A stretch of DNA of 64,000 nucleotides from JAENVU01 sp038250905 (lineage in GTDB: Bacteria > Actinomycetota > Acidimicrobiia > IMCC26256 > JAENVU01): contig JBBSBV010000007.1 in the NCBI GenBank assembly GCA_038250905.1, forward strand, positions 1-64,000. The letters are read 5' to 3'. Below are positions 33,721 through 43,259 of this stretch, piece after piece. Each line of letters begins with the position of its first letter. Positions within the stretch are counted from its first letter, which is position 1. Below the pieces are notes generated by a model. That model was not told where the DNA came from and ran no database searches. It saw only the letters and a program-made list of their open reading frames with translations. The translations under genes and the position numbers were made by a program.

Positions 33721-34992
33721 TCAGCCCGGCGGAGTCGTCGCGATCAGCGCGTACTCCTGGGGTCCGAACAACACGTGGTTCAGACGTTCGATCGCGACGT
33801 TGATCTCGCTCACCCAGGCCGGCCCATCGGGCCCGGCGTCGATCGACGGCATCTGGTAGTCCTCTGCCGGCGAGGCGAACCGCAACTCGACGTCGCGGAA
33901 CCCGGCCCGCTCCGCGAGGAACGTCATGAGCGACGGGTGGAGAGGCCAGACGTGCGTCGGATCGAGGATGTAGGAGTTCCCCAACACGATCAGTGACATG
34001 GGGTTCGGGGTCTCGGCGATGAAGATGCCACCGGGTCGGAGCCGGGTGGCGGCCAACTCGAACAACTCGACGAGCACCGGGAGCGGCAGGTGCTCGGCCA
34101 CGTGCACCGAGATCACGGACCCGAGCGAGTGGGGCGGCAGCGACCGGAGGTACTCGAGACCGTCACCGAGGTGAACGGCCCGACCGTGGCCGACCGCCTC
34201 CTCGACCATGCCCCGATCGGGATCGACGCCGCGGGCGTCGATCCCCCGCGTCGCGAGGACCTCGACGAGTTCACCCCGGCCGCAACCGAAGTCGAGGACC
34301 GGCTGGTGATCGGCCAGGATCGCGCCGTAGCGCTCGGCCAGGGTCGCGAGCACGGTGGCGGAGTCGCCCCGGAACCGGCGTTCGAAGCCGACGTAGTCGA
34401 AGCCCGAGCCGCCCGGTTCCGACACCGCGACCGGCGGCGCGTCGGGCGCGTCACTCGCGTCGCCCGCGGCGCGGCCCGCGGTCCGGGCCTGACGGTCGAG
34501 CGCGTTCACCTGTTCTCGCAGCTCCGCGAACCGCTCGGGGACGCCCGGCAGGCCGGCGGCCGGTGCGATGGCCTGACCGAGTTGGTCCAGCGTGGTCCGG
34601 AACGCGGCGAGTTCGGCCTTCATCAGTTCGGCGTTCGTCTCGAGCGCGTCCAGCCGGTGGGCTGCGGCACCCGCGCCGAACGCGTCCACACCGTCCATCG
34701 CCTGTTGCAGGGACGCGTGGTCGGCCCGCATGAGCTCGACGGTCGCCGCGAGCTCGTCGTACTCCGACCGCATCGTGTGCCGGAGCCGGCCCGCGACCAG
34801 CGTGGCGAGTCGGTCGAGTGCCGGTTCCGCGACCGGCCGGGTGGCCTCGCGGACCCGGTTGCGAAAGACCGCGCGCCGCCCGGGTGGGGGTGGGGCGTCG
34901 GCGGGAACCGCAACCGGGACGGGCTCGCCCGGCGGTGTCACCGAGGCGCGCAGGCGCGCCTGCGCGGCCGGGTCGAGATCGGGGTGGCTCAT
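33721..34992 (-). CDS. Coiled-coil SAM methyltransferase (possible glycan chain terminator)
   Basis: The 423-residue protein has a Pro-rich start, a long helical/coiled-coil region (about 80-165: TMRSEYDELAATVELMRADHASLQQ...) and a C-terminal class I methyltransferase (LDFGCGRGELVEVLATRGI, GVDPDRGMVEEA, HVAEHLPLPVLVELF). Methyltransferases joined to coiled coils cap and measure O-antigen chains in systems with a Wzm/Wzt exporter (WbdD). Such an exporter is encoded at 42.3-44.5 kb. Here the coiled coil precedes the enzyme, whereas in WbdD it follows. The start overlaps the upstream gene's stop. Confidence 0.75.
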   Translation of the reverse strand: MSHPDLDPAAQARLRASVTPPGEPVPVAVPADAPPPPGRRAVFRNRVREATRPVAEPALDRLATLVAGRLRHTMRSEYDELAATVELMRADHASLQQAMDGVDAFGAGAAAHRLDALETNAELMKAELAAFRTTLDQLGQAIAPAAGLPGVPERFAELREQVNALDRQARTAGRAAGDASDAPDAPPVAVSEPGGSGFDYVGFERRFRGDSATVLATLAERYGAILADHQPVLDFGCGRGELVEVLATRGIDARGVDPDRGMVEEAVGHGRAVHLGDGLEYLRSLPPHSLGSVISVHVAEHLPLPVLVELFELAATRLRPGGIFIAETPNPMSLIVLGNSYILDPTHVWPLHPSLMTFLAERAGFRDVELRFASPAEDYQMPSIDAGPDGPAWVSEINVAIERLNHVLFGPQEYALIATTPPG

Positions 34993-35921
34993 CGTCGGCT
35001 CCCGGTGAGGTCGGTCCAGTCCATCGGTCCCGCGATCGAGGCCGCGCGCCGCAGGGTGCGGATCGCGACCGGCGAGCGTGGCGGAGTCCCCAGCGCTTCG
35101 AGTTCCGCGTCGAGGCGGGCGAGGGGCGCGGCGGGGAACTCGATGGGCCCGATCCCGAGCGAGGCGATGAGTGCGAATGCGACGCGTCCGAGATCGAGTT
35201 CCCCCTCGACCAGGCGTCGACCGCCCCAACCGAGCGCGGTGGCACGAGCCGGTTCGACGGCGAGCGCGTCGGCGACCGCGCTCGCTTCGGTGACGGTCGC
35301 CACCGAAAGATGGACCGAGGCCTCGGCCCCGATCCGCGCGGCATCGGTGGCGTTGGTGACGACGGGGGTGCCGAGGGCGAGGGCCGGGACGAGGAGCGGG
35401 CCGCGGACCACCGCGGCGGAGCACACGGCGAGTGACGCGAGCGCGTCGGTCGCGGGTACGGGGTGCGCGCCGTTGGAACCGATCTCCACCGTCATCGACG
35501 ACGGGAGCCCGAGCCGCTGGCGCCACCGAGACCGGACGAAGGGTGACAGGTAGGGGTGCTCGGCGACGGCGACCGCATCCCGCCGCCAGACGATGGTGCG
35601 GTCGACGAGGGTGCGGTCGACGGCCGGGTCGCCCGCGGTGTCGTGCGGGCCCGGAGTGCGCAGGACGATCACGGCGGCCGATTCCCGAGCGGTGGGCGAG
35701 AGCTCCGCGAGGTGGTCGCAGACGATCGCGACCGGGAGCGGGCTGCGGAGGGCGGCGTCGAGGCCGATGGCGACGGGCGAGGTGGCGAGGATCGCAGCCG
35801 GGACGCCGAGGTTGCGGTCGAGGGCGTGTGGGCGACACCAGGTTCGTAGCGCCACCACCAGTGGGGTGAGCGCGCTGGAATCGACGTGCCCGCCGATCAG
35901 GCCGAGCAGCGGGAGGCTCAC
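34989..35921 (-). CDS. Probable glycosyltransferase-like protein (degenerate GT-B)
   Basis: The 310-residue protein starts at GTG 35921, overlapping the stop of the upstream glycosyltransferase, and its stop overlaps the start of the coiled-coil methyltransferase. The segment VVRGPLLVPALALGTPVVTNATDAARIGA resembles the C-terminal donor-binding half of GT-B glycosyltransferases, but the usual EX7E motif is not evident and the N-terminal half is poorly conserved. A catalytic role is unsure; the operon context suggests glycan synthesis. Confidence 0.55.
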   Translation of the reverse strand: MSLPLLGLIGGHVDSSALTPLVVALRTWCRPHALDRNLGVPAAILATSPVAIGLDAALRSPLPVAIVCDHLAELSPTARESAAVIVLRTPGPHDTAGDPAVDRTLVDRTIVWRRDAVAVAEHPYLSPFVRSRWRQRLGLPSSMTVEIGSNGAHPVPATDALASLAVCSAAVVRGPLLVPALALGTPVVTNATDAARIGAEASVHLSVATVTEASAVADALAVEPARATALGWGGRRLVEGELDLGRVAFALIASLGIGPIEFPAAPLARLDAELEALGTPPRSPVAIRTLRRAASIAGPMDWTDLTGSRR

Positions 35922-36931
35922 GGTGCGGTGAGCCGGGCGACGACCGGAGCCCAGTCGAGCGCGGCGACCCGGTCCCGGCCGGCGGCCCCCATCTTCTCGG
36001 CCAGTGCAGGGTCGTCGGCGAAGCGATCGATGGCGGCCGCGATGGCGGCCGGCGAGCCGTCGGTGACGAATCCGTTGACGCCGTCCTCGACCCACTCGAG
36101 GACCCCGCCCGAGTCGGTCGCGGTGATCACCGGCTTCCCGGCGCGGAAGGCCTGCAGCGTGACGTACCCGTAGTCCTCGTCGTGCGGCGCGTAGACGACG
36201 GCGAGTGCGCCGGCGTAGCGGTCGACCAGCTCGGCGTCCGACACGAAGCCGAGCAGGTCGAGGCGATCGGCGACACCGAGGCGTTGGGCCTGGGCGATCA
36301 ACTCGTCCGCGAGTGAACCGCGCCCCGCGAGTTGCAGCCGGGTCGGGGTCCGGAGGTGGGCCAGCGCGTCGACGAGCAATCCCGGCCGCTTGTTGCCCTC
36401 GAGTCGGAGCGGACAGAACACCGACGCGCCGGTCGGCCCCGGGCGGAGGTCGGCCCAGAGCGGTGCGGGGTGGTACAGCGGCTCGGACGCCAGCCCGTTG
36501 TACCGCGCGAGCCGATCGGACACGACCCCGGAGATGGTGAAGAGCCGACGGGCCTCCGAGAGGGCGCGGGTGTCCCACTCGGTGAGGAGCCGTTGCAGCT
36601 CGAGGCCCTGGTCGTCGAGGGTGAAGTCGGACCACGGTCCGTCGGCACCGTCGTACGCGCCGCGGTGCTGGTGGGCGAGCCACACCACCTTGTTCGGGTG
36701 CTGCACGAAGTACGACGGGAAATTGATCGCGATGACGAGGTCGGCGTCGATCGGGGTCATGCGCCAGGCGAGCGCGGCGTCGAAGATGCGTTCGCGGTCC
36801 CAGACCGTCGGGATGCGGACCAACTCGGCGCGGTGTCCCGCATCCTCGGCGGCGGCGACGAGGTTCTCCATCAACGCCTCGGCTCCGCCTCGCATGAACG
36901 GAACCTGGGCGCCGCACACGCAGATGTCCAT
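35918..36931 (-). CDS. GT4-type glycosyltransferase
   Basis: The 337-residue GT-B enzyme begins MDICVCGAQVPFMRGGAEALMENL and contains VFCPLRLEGNKRPGLLVDALA and the donor-site region YAPHDEDYGYVTLQAFRAGKPVITATDSGGVLEWVEDG, in which EDYGYVTLQA corresponds to the EX7E motif. It likely transfers a sugar from a nucleotide donor to the growing glycan. On the minus strand, TATACC at 36940-36945 lies 8 bases before the ATG, suggesting a leaderless mRNA. First gene of a three-gene overlapping operon. Confidence 0.87.
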   Translation of the reverse strand: MDICVCGAQVPFMRGGAEALMENLVAAAEDAGHRAELVRIPTVWDRERIFDAALAWRMTPIDADLVIAINFPSYFVQHPNKVVWLAHQHRGAYDGADGPWSDFTLDDQGLELQRLLTEWDTRALSEARRLFTISGVVSDRLARYNGLASEPLYHPAPLWADLRPGPTGASVFCPLRLEGNKRPGLLVDALAHLRTPTRLQLAGRGSLADELIAQAQRLGVADRLDLLGFVSDAELVDRYAGALAVVYAPHDEDYGYVTLQAFRAGKPVITATDSGGVLEWVEDGVNGFVTDGSPAAIAAAIDRFADDPALAEKMGAAGRDRVAALDWAPVVARLTAP

Positions 36932-37008
36932 CGAGCGATGGTATAGCCCGACCCGACCGGCACCGATGCGATCGCCCGGGGGTGCCTTCGATTCGGGACG
37001 TCGACCAG

Positions 37009-37014
37009 TAGTGT
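37009..37014 (+). promoter_or_regulatory. -10 box TAGTGT for the glycosyltransferase at 37024
   Basis: TAGTGT ends 9 bases before GTG 37024, in the 92-base gap between two divergent glycosyltransferase genes. No Shine-Dalgarno sequence is present. Confidence 0.45.
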
Positions 37015-37023
37015 TCCGTCACC

Positions 37024-38220
37024 GTGGAACGAAAGGGACGGCTCGGTTTCGTACCGGCGCGCTATGGCGACGGTGTCGTCGGCGGTGCCGAGGCAGTGCT
37101 CCGGGAGATGGCGCATGGTCTCGCCCAACGGGGTTGGGAAGTGGACGTACTCACCACGTGCGCCCGTGACCACTTCACCTGGGAGAACGTGTTCGACCCG
37201 GGAGTCGAGACGGTGGCCGACGGCGTCACCCTCCGGCGCTTCCCGACGGTGATCTCCACGGCCCGCGCCGAGCGGGCCCAGTTCAACGCCGCGATCAGCG
37301 CCGGCGCGCCCCTCCCGATGTTCGAGCAAGAGCGCTGGATGAACGACGACCTGCGGCTGCCCGAGATGTTCCACTACCTGCTCGACCACTCCGACGAGTA
37401 CCGGGCGCTGGTCTTCGCGCCCTACCTGTTCTGGCCGGCGTTCGCCTGCGGCCAGGTGGCGCCGGACCGCACGATTCTGATGCCGTGCCTCCACGACGAG
37501 CCCGAGGCCTATCTCGACATCTTCCATCCGGTCTTCTCGGGTTCACGGGGCCTGTGGTTCCTGTCCGACCCCGAATGTGAACTCGCACGGTCGATCCATC
37601 CGCGCCTCACCGACTACGAGGTGATCGGTTCCGGCATCGACGTCCCGCCCCGGTACGACCCCGACGGCTTCCGGGCCCGCCATGGCATCGAGGGCCCGTT
37701 CGTGATGTACGCGGGTCGCCGCGAGGGCGGCAAGAACTGGGAAGCGATGCTCGACGCGTTCGCCCGCGCCGTCGTGAACGGCGGGCTCCCGTTGTCGCTG
37801 GTCACGATGGGCCACGGTGAGGTGGTCCCGCCGCCGGAGATCGCGGACCGGGTCTTCGACCTCGGGTACGTGTCCGAGGCCGAACGCAACGACGCCTACG
37901 CGGCTGCGGCGGCCTACATCCAGCCGTCGGCGTTCGAGAGTTTCTCGCGCACGATGATGGAGGCATGGTTGGCCGGGACGCTGGTGATCGCGGCCGGGGC
38001 GAGTGCGGTCAACCGCTGGCACTGCGACCGGTCCGGCGCGGGGCTCGTGTACGACGACGACGACGAGTTCGAGGAGTGTCTCCGGTTCGTCGCCGAGGCG
38101 CCGGAAGCCGCGGCCGGCATCGCCGCCGCGGGTCGCCAGTACGTGCTCGACCACTACACCTGGCCCCCGGTTCTCGACGCGGTCGAGCGCACGATCGACG
38201 CCTGGCTCCCGTGGAGTTGA
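37024..38220 (+). CDS. GT4-type glycosyltransferase
   Basis: The 398-residue GT-B enzyme shows RYGDGVVGGAEAVLREMAHGLAQRGWEVDVLT at the N-terminus and MYAGRREGGKNWEAMLDAF plus QPSAFESFSRTMMEAWLAGT (the EX7E region) in the donor domain. GTG start supported by the TAGTGT box. One base separates its stop from the ATG of the next glycosyltransferase, so the two are co-expressed. Confidence 0.88.
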   Translation: MERKGRLGFVPARYGDGVVGGAEAVLREMAHGLAQRGWEVDVLTTCARDHFTWENVFDPGVETVADGVTLRRFPTVISTARAERAQFNAAISAGAPLPMFEQERWMNDDLRLPEMFHYLLDHSDEYRALVFAPYLFWPAFACGQVAPDRTILMPCLHDEPEAYLDIFHPVFSGSRGLWFLSDPECELARSIHPRLTDYEVIGSGIDVPPRYDPDGFRARHGIEGPFVMYAGRREGGKNWEAMLDAFARAVVNGGLPLSLVTMGHGEVVPPPEIADRVFDLGYVSEAERNDAYAAAAAYIQPSAFESFSRTMMEAWLAGTLVIAAGASAVNRWHCDRSGAGLVYDDDDEFEECLRFVAEAPEAAAGIAAAGRQYVLDHYTWPPVLDAVERTIDAWLPWS

Positions 38221-38221
38221 C

Positions 38222-39571
38222 ATGCGCATCCTGATGGTGAGCCCCTATCCGCCTGCACGCGACGGGCTCGCGAACTACGCGGTGCAGGAGGTCAAGCGGC
38301 TGCGGGCCGACGGGAACGACGTCGAGGTGTTGTCACCGGGTCCGTCCGCCGCACATCACCATCTCGACCTCGTCGGGACGCGCGGTGCCCTCGCGTTGGC
38401 CCGCCGGGTCCGTGGGTACGACCGCGTCATCGTGCAGTACCACCCGAACATCTTCCTCGGCGACCGGCCCACGCCGTCGGAGCGGGCGCGCACCTACGCG
38501 GCGCTCGCGATCGCGTTCCGCGCCGCGCACCACGTAGAGGTGCGGGTGCACGAGTATCCGCACGCCGGCGGGGAGACCAGGGCCGAGGCCGCCGCCGCCC
38601 GTCAGATGTGGGCCGCGGTGGACCGGATCTCGGTGCACACCGAACGTGAGCGTACCGAGTTCGCCGCGGCGTTCGGCATCGCGCCCGGCCGTATCTCGAT
38701 CGAGGATCACGGCGCCAACTTCGAGAAGCGGACGAACCTCGACCGCGCCGACGCCCGGGCCCGGCTCGGGCTGCCGGCCGACGGTTTCCTGTTCCTCTCG
38801 ATCGGGTTCGTCCAACCGCACAAGGGATTCGATCGGGCGGTGCGCGCCTTCGCCGGCCTGGCCGCACACGGGTGCCGGTTGGAGATCGTCGGTTCGGTCC
38901 GGCTCGAGGACACCGATTACGTCTCCTACGTCGAGGACCTGCGGGCGCTCGTCGCGGCGACGCCCGGGACCAATCTGCGCGAGGAGTACGTGAGCGACGC
39001 GGAGTTCGACGTCTGGATCGTCGCGGCCGACGCGCTCGTGCTCCCGTACCGGCTCATCTGGTCGTCCGGGGTGTGTGAGCGGGCTGCGCTCTATCACCGC
39101 CCGGTGATCGCGTCCCGGATCGGTGGGCTCGCCGACCAGGGTGGGGCCGAGATGACGTTGGTCGACGACGACCGGGAACTGGCGATCGCAATGCGTTCGG
39201 TCGCCGGACTCGTCGACGACGTCCGCATCACGGGCAACTGGCCGGGTCCGGACCGCGACGCGGTCATGGACGAGATCCGCGTGCGAGCCGCGCGGCGGAG
39301 TCCGGCCGGCGCGTCGACGGGTGGGATCCAGACGGTGGCGCCGGTGCGCCAGACGGCACCGTTGCGGCGGCTCCGGCCGCTCACGATGCCCGACGCCCGC
39401 TCGGCCCGGCCCGGCGCCTCGGCCCTGAAGCGGGTGGTGCGACGACTCACGGCCTGGCAGATGGATCCGCTCATCAAGCAGGTGAACCAGCTCCAGCAGG
39501 CGGCGATCGAAGCCGTCGCGGACCGACCGGCGGAAGTTTCCGCGCCGGTGTCCGACCCCGCCGCACCCTGA
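38222..39571 (+). CDS. GT4-type glycosyltransferase with C-terminal extension
   Basis: The 449-residue GT-B enzyme begins MRILMVSPYPPARDGLANYAVQEVKRL and has LFLSIGFVQPHKGFDRAVRAFAGL and LPYRLIWSSGVCERAALYHRPVIAS in the donor domain. The first ~330 residues form the enzyme; about 100 extra residues follow, rich in Arg and Pro, with a helical segment LIKQVNQLQQAAIEAV that may mediate assembly. ATG 38222 directly follows the previous stop. Confidence 0.87.
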   Translation: MRILMVSPYPPARDGLANYAVQEVKRLRADGNDVEVLSPGPSAAHHHLDLVGTRGALALARRVRGYDRVIVQYHPNIFLGDRPTPSERARTYAALAIAFRAAHHVEVRVHEYPHAGGETRAEAAAARQMWAAVDRISVHTERERTEFAAAFGIAPGRISIEDHGANFEKRTNLDRADARARLGLPADGFLFLSIGFVQPHKGFDRAVRAFAGLAAHGCRLEIVGSVRLEDTDYVSYVEDLRALVAATPGTNLREEYVSDAEFDVWIVAADALVLPYRLIWSSGVCERAALYHRPVIASRIGGLADQGGAEMTLVDDDRELAIAMRSVAGLVDDVRITGNWPGPDRDAVMDEIRVRAARRSPAGASTGGIQTVAPVRQTAPLRRLRPLTMPDARSARPGASALKRVVRRLTAWQMDPLIKQVNQLQQAAIEAVADRPAEVSAPVSDPAAP

Positions 39572-39669
39572 GCCGCTCGTCGCCGCGTCCCATTTGCGGA
39601 GACGATGACGTCCAGGCGCGCTCAATCTTCCGATTCGGAGTGTCGATGATGCGGTTCGAAGGAGGATCT

Positions 39670-42222
39670 GTGCTCGATCGACGACGCCTGCGCGCCCGGA
39701 TGCGATCGGGCCTTGTCGCGTCGCTGATCACCGCCTGCGCCGTCTCGGGTCTGGCCGGGGTCGCCCTCCAACAGCCGGCAGGCGCCGCGCCGGTCGCGCT
39801 GATCCCGGTTGGCACGAGCAGCCAGACCTACACCAACTTCTTCTCGCAAGGCACGACGTTCGCGTTCTCGACGCCGGCCGTCGGTGACGTGACCGGGGAC
39901 GGCGTTCCCGAGATCGTCATCGGCGGCATGGACGGGTGTGTGCGCGTGCTCTCGTTGCAGGCGGCAGTGTTGCGGAGCTGTCTGTACTCCGGCGGTGCGA
40001 TCCAGAGCTCGCCCACGCTGGTCGACTGGGACGGCGACGGCGTGAAGGACATCTTCGCCACCTCGACGGCCGGCGGACTCCGGGGTTGGAGCGGCAAGAC
40101 CGGTGCCCTCATCTTCGCGGTGGACAGCCACGGCGGAACGTTCTCGACGCCCGCCGTCGGCGACATCGACGGCGACGGGAAACCCGACATCGCGATCGCG
40201 TCGTGGGGCCAGTACATCACGGTGTATCGCCACGACGGCTCCCAGATGTTCTCCAAGTTCATCTACGACACCTCGTGGTCCAGCCCGGCGCTCGCCGACC
40301 TCGACGGTGACGGAAAGCTCGAGGTCATCGTGGGCGCCGACATGGACATCGGGAATCCGGCGACCACGTTGTCGCCGAACCTGGCCGCCGGCGGCATCCT
40401 CTGGGCGCTGCGCTCGGACGGGTCGGACATGCCCGGGTTCCCGCGCCACCTCTCCGACCAGGTGTTGTGGTCGAGTCCGTCCATCGCGGACCTCGACGGC
40501 AACGGCTCGCCCGACATCGTGATCGGCACGGGCGAGAACTGGGCGGGGAAGGGTCACCAGCTTTTCGCCGTCGACCGGTTCGGCAATGCATTGCCGGGGT
40601 GGCCGGTGGCGATGCCGGGCCCGACGATGGGGTCGCCTGCGATCGCGGATCTCGACGGCGACGGGCGGCTCGATGTCGTCGAACAGTCGGGCGACGGGAG
40701 CATCTCGTACGTCACCCGGGACGGCCAGGTCTGGCAGCGGTGGTGTAACCGCTCGGACGGGGTGGCGTGCTCGCCGGTCGCCCTCGACGGCCAACCGTCG
40801 GTCGGCGACATCAACGGCGACGGCGTGCAGGATGTCGTCGCGGTCACCCAATCCAAGTTGCAGGTGTTCAGCGGCGCCACCCGGGCGCTCGAACAGTCGG
40901 TCGACCTGCCGTTCTTCTGGGCATCCGGTTCGCAGCCGACGATCGTGAGCTACGGAGGCGATACCTACATCGTCATCACCCGCACCGAGGAGGGCGCCGT
41001 CTTCGATGGTGTGAGGGGGAACGGAGACCAGCAGGTCATGCGGGTCTATCGGACGGGTCATGCTGCGGGCGCGCTGGCGTGGCCGACGTTCCGCAACAAC
41101 ATGAAGCGGACCGGCACCGTCGACGACTCGACACCGCCGACCGTCGCCGCGACCTTCACGGGTGCCCCCTCCGGCTCGACGCGCCTCCGGGTCGACTATT
41201 CGGGCTCCGACGCCGAGACCGGTGTGGGCGGTTTCGACGTCGACGTCCGCCAGGACGCACTCCCGTGGGCTCGCACCGTGTTCCACGGCGGTGGTCACGC
41301 GGCGCCCGGCGTAACGGCCACGGGCCGGCGCAACGTCTTCGCGATCGCCGGCCACTCGTACGCAGCGCGCGTCCGCAGCTGGGACCGGGCGGGCAATGCG
41401 TCACGGTGGCGCCGGCTCGCACCGATCGCCGTGGCATCGGGCGCGACGCGCGTCCAGCCGTTCCACGCGGCCTACGCCAACAGTGTCGACGGCGCTGTCT
41501 CCGGGATCTCGAGTCCGCCCGCCAACGGACCGGTCCTTCCGGGTCGGCTCGGACGGGGCGTGGCCGCGGCCCCCGGCGGCGGTGGGTATGTGCTCGACGC
41601 GTACGGCGGACTCCATCCCTTCGGTGGTGTCCCTGCCTTGACCTCCACCGGCTACTGGCCCGGGTGGGATATCACGCGGGGCCTCGCGCTCGACGCGTCG
41701 GGCCGGGGAGGTGTGGTGCTCGACGGATTCGGTGGCCTGCACGCGTTCGGCGCGGCCCATCTGCCCCGGCGGCTGCCGCCGTACTGGTCGGGTTGGGATA
41801 TCGCACGCGGGATCACGCTCACCGCCGACTCGACGCTCACGAACCCGAAGGGTTACGTGCTCGACGCGTTCGGCGGCGTCCACCCCTTCGGTGGTGCACC
41901 GAACGTCGCGATCACCGGCTACTGGCCCGGATGGGACATCGTCCGCGGCATCGCCAAGGACCCGGTCGGGCCCGGCGGGTACGTGCTCGACGCGTTCGGC
42001 GCGCTGCATCCGTTCGGGGGCGCCCCGGCCCGATCGACCGGCGGCTACTGGCCCGGCCTGGACATCGCCAGGGGAGTGGCCATGATCGGTGGCGGTGCAG
42101 GGGCCCGTGGGTACGTGCTCGACGGTGCCGGTGCGATCTGGCGCTTCGGTGGCGCGCCCGCGGTTGAGGTGACCACCTATTGGGGTGCGATCGTCGCTCG
42201 GGGGCTCTCGATTTCGGCCTGA
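39670..42222 (+). CDS. Secreted FG-GAP/VCBS protein with C-terminal GYVLDxFGGxHPFGG repeats
   Basis: The 850-residue protein has a signal peptide (SGLVASLITACAVSGLAGVALQQPAGA, cut near 39), then a beta-propeller of FG-GAP/VCBS repeats with calcium-binding-like loops (DVTGDGVPE, DWDGDGVKD, DIDGDGKPD, DLDGDGKLE, DLDGDGRLD, DINGDGVQD) to about residue 470, a fibronectin-like domain (about 475-590) and five ~45-residue repeats. It is probably a surface adhesin or glycan-binding protein. GTG 39670 is chosen because AAGGAGG lies four bases upstream (39659-39665); a longer frame from 39640 exists. It separates the glycosyltransferases from the ABC exporter. Confidence 0.82.
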   Translation: MLDRRRLRARMRSGLVASLITACAVSGLAGVALQQPAGAAPVALIPVGTSSQTYTNFFSQGTTFAFSTPAVGDVTGDGVPEIVIGGMDGCVRVLSLQAAVLRSCLYSGGAIQSSPTLVDWDGDGVKDIFATSTAGGLRGWSGKTGALIFAVDSHGGTFSTPAVGDIDGDGKPDIAIASWGQYITVYRHDGSQMFSKFIYDTSWSSPALADLDGDGKLEVIVGADMDIGNPATTLSPNLAAGGILWALRSDGSDMPGFPRHLSDQVLWSSPSIADLDGNGSPDIVIGTGENWAGKGHQLFAVDRFGNALPGWPVAMPGPTMGSPAIADLDGDGRLDVVEQSGDGSISYVTRDGQVWQRWCNRSDGVACSPVALDGQPSVGDINGDGVQDVVAVTQSKLQVFSGATRALEQSVDLPFFWASGSQPTIVSYGGDTYIVITRTEEGAVFDGVRGNGDQQVMRVYRTGHAAGALAWPTFRNNMKRTGTVDDSTPPTVAATFTGAPSGSTRLRVDYSGSDAETGVGGFDVDVRQDALPWARTVFHGGGHAAPGVTATGRRNVFAIAGHSYAARVRSWDRAGNASRWRRLAPIAVASGATRVQPFHAAYANSVDGAVSGISSPPANGPVLPGRLGRGVAAAPGGGGYVLDAYGGLHPFGGVPALTSTGYWPGWDITRGLALDASGRGGVVLDGFGGLHAFGAAHLPRRLPPYWSGWDIARGITLTADSTLTNPKGYVLDAFGGVHPFGGAPNVAITGYWPGWDIVRGIAKDPVGPGGYVLDAFGALHPFGGAPARSTGGYWPGLDIARGVAMIGGGAGARGYVLDGAGAIWRFGGAPAVEVTTYWGAIVARGLSISA
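41581..42219 (+). repeat. Five tandem protein repeats at the C-terminus of the FG-GAP protein
   Basis: Each unit of about 42-46 residues follows GYVLDxFGGLHPFGGxP, a variable stretch, then TGYWPGWDIARGIAL. Unit 2 is divergent (VVLDGFGGLHAFG) and unit 5 is the most degenerate (YVLDGAGAIWRFGG). DNA similarity between units is only moderate, so the repeats are old. The pattern suggests a small beta-propeller. Confidence 0.8.
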
Positions 42223-42344
42223 TCCGTCCCCCGCGGGCGTGTCGCATCGTGACGACGATCGCGCCGGTCGTTCCCCGGATTCCGCAGGCCACGTCGCTAG
42301 TATCGGAGGCCGGTACCGCTGCCGACGGCGGGTCCGCACCTCAC

Positions 42345-43259
42345 GTGGCCACCTCTCTCGATCCCGCCCCGACGCCCCGGTCTCCCGATCGGATGGACGT
42401 CTCCGACCGCCCAGGTCCGATCCAGCGGGTGCGGCGCATCTGGCAGTTCCGTGAGCTGCTGGTGAACCTCACCCGCAAAGAGCTGAAGATCAAGTACAAG
42501 AACAGTGCGCTGGGATTCGTGTGGTCGCTGCTCAACCCGATGCTCTACCTCGTCGTCTTCTACCTGGTCTTCACCTACTTCATCCCCGCGTCGATCTCGT
42601 ACTTCCCGATCTTCCTGCTCTCGGGGCTGTTGCCGTACAACCTGTTCTCGGCCGGGCTCGGGGGTGGAACCGGCTCGATCGTCGGTAACGCCGGACTCGT
42701 GGGCAAGGTCTGGTTCCCGCGCGAGATCCTGCCGCTTGCGTCCATCGGCGCCGCGCTCGTCCACTTCGGGTTGCAGCTCGCGGTCCTCACCGGCGCACTC
42801 GTGGTGTTCCGGTACCAGCCGGCGTGGTCCTATCTGCCACTGCTCGTGCCCGCACTGATCACGCTGCTCGTCGTCCTCGCAGCGCTGGCGATGACGCTCG
42901 CCGCAGTCAACGTGTACGCCCGAGACACCCAACACCTGCTCGAACTCGTCCTCCTGGCGTGGTTCTGGATGACACCGATCGTCTATCCCTACGTGCAGGT
43001 GCGGGAGAAGATCGGTGACTGGGCGCTCCTCAACCCGCTCACCCCGGTCGTGCTCACGGTGCAGCGGGCGATCTGGGGTCAGCACATCGTCACGATCGGC
43101 GTGAACAATCAGCCGACGAAAGTGAACGCGCTGCCCGACGTCTCGCAGTGGTGGTACCTGCGCAACCTCGGTGTGCTGTTCGCCGTCGGGGTCGGCTTGC
43201 TCTTCTTCGCGTTCTGGGTGTTCGGCCGGTTGGAAGACAACCTCTCGGAGAACATCTGA
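42345..43259 (+). CDS. wzm: ABC-2 type polysaccharide exporter permease (Wzm-like)
   Basis: The protein has RIWQFRELLVNLTRKELKIKYKNSALGFVWSLLNP, the hallmark N-terminus of Wzm/TagG permeases, followed by six membrane helices and a final amphipathic segment. It forms the membrane channel for undecaprenyl-linked polysaccharide. The start is uncertain: GTG 42345 follows a TAGTAT box at 42298, while GTG 42249 and ATG 42393 are in frame; none has a clear ribosome-binding site. Its stop overlaps the ATG of wzt by one base. Confidence 0.9.
   Translation: MATSLDPAPTPRSPDRMDVSDRPGPIQRVRRIWQFRELLVNLTRKELKIKYKNSALGFVWSLLNPMLYLVVFYLVFTYFIPASISYFPIFLLSGLLPYNLFSAGLGGGTGSIVGNAGLVGKVWFPREILPLASIGAALVHFGLQLAVLTGALVVFRYQPAWSYLPLLVPALITLLVVLAALAMTLAAVNVYARDTQHLLELVLLAWFWMTPIVYPYVQVREKIGDWALLNPLTPVVLTVQRAIWGQHIVTIGVNNQPTKVNALPDVSQWWYLRNLGVLFAVGVGLLFFAFWVFGRLEDNLSENI

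Noticed and set aside
39640..39669. Longer start for the FG-GAP protein at 39640
   Set aside because: The GTG at 39670 has a strong AAGGAGG site four bases upstream and gives a normal signal peptide start; the longer version would put that site inside the coding region and has no ribosome-binding site of its own.
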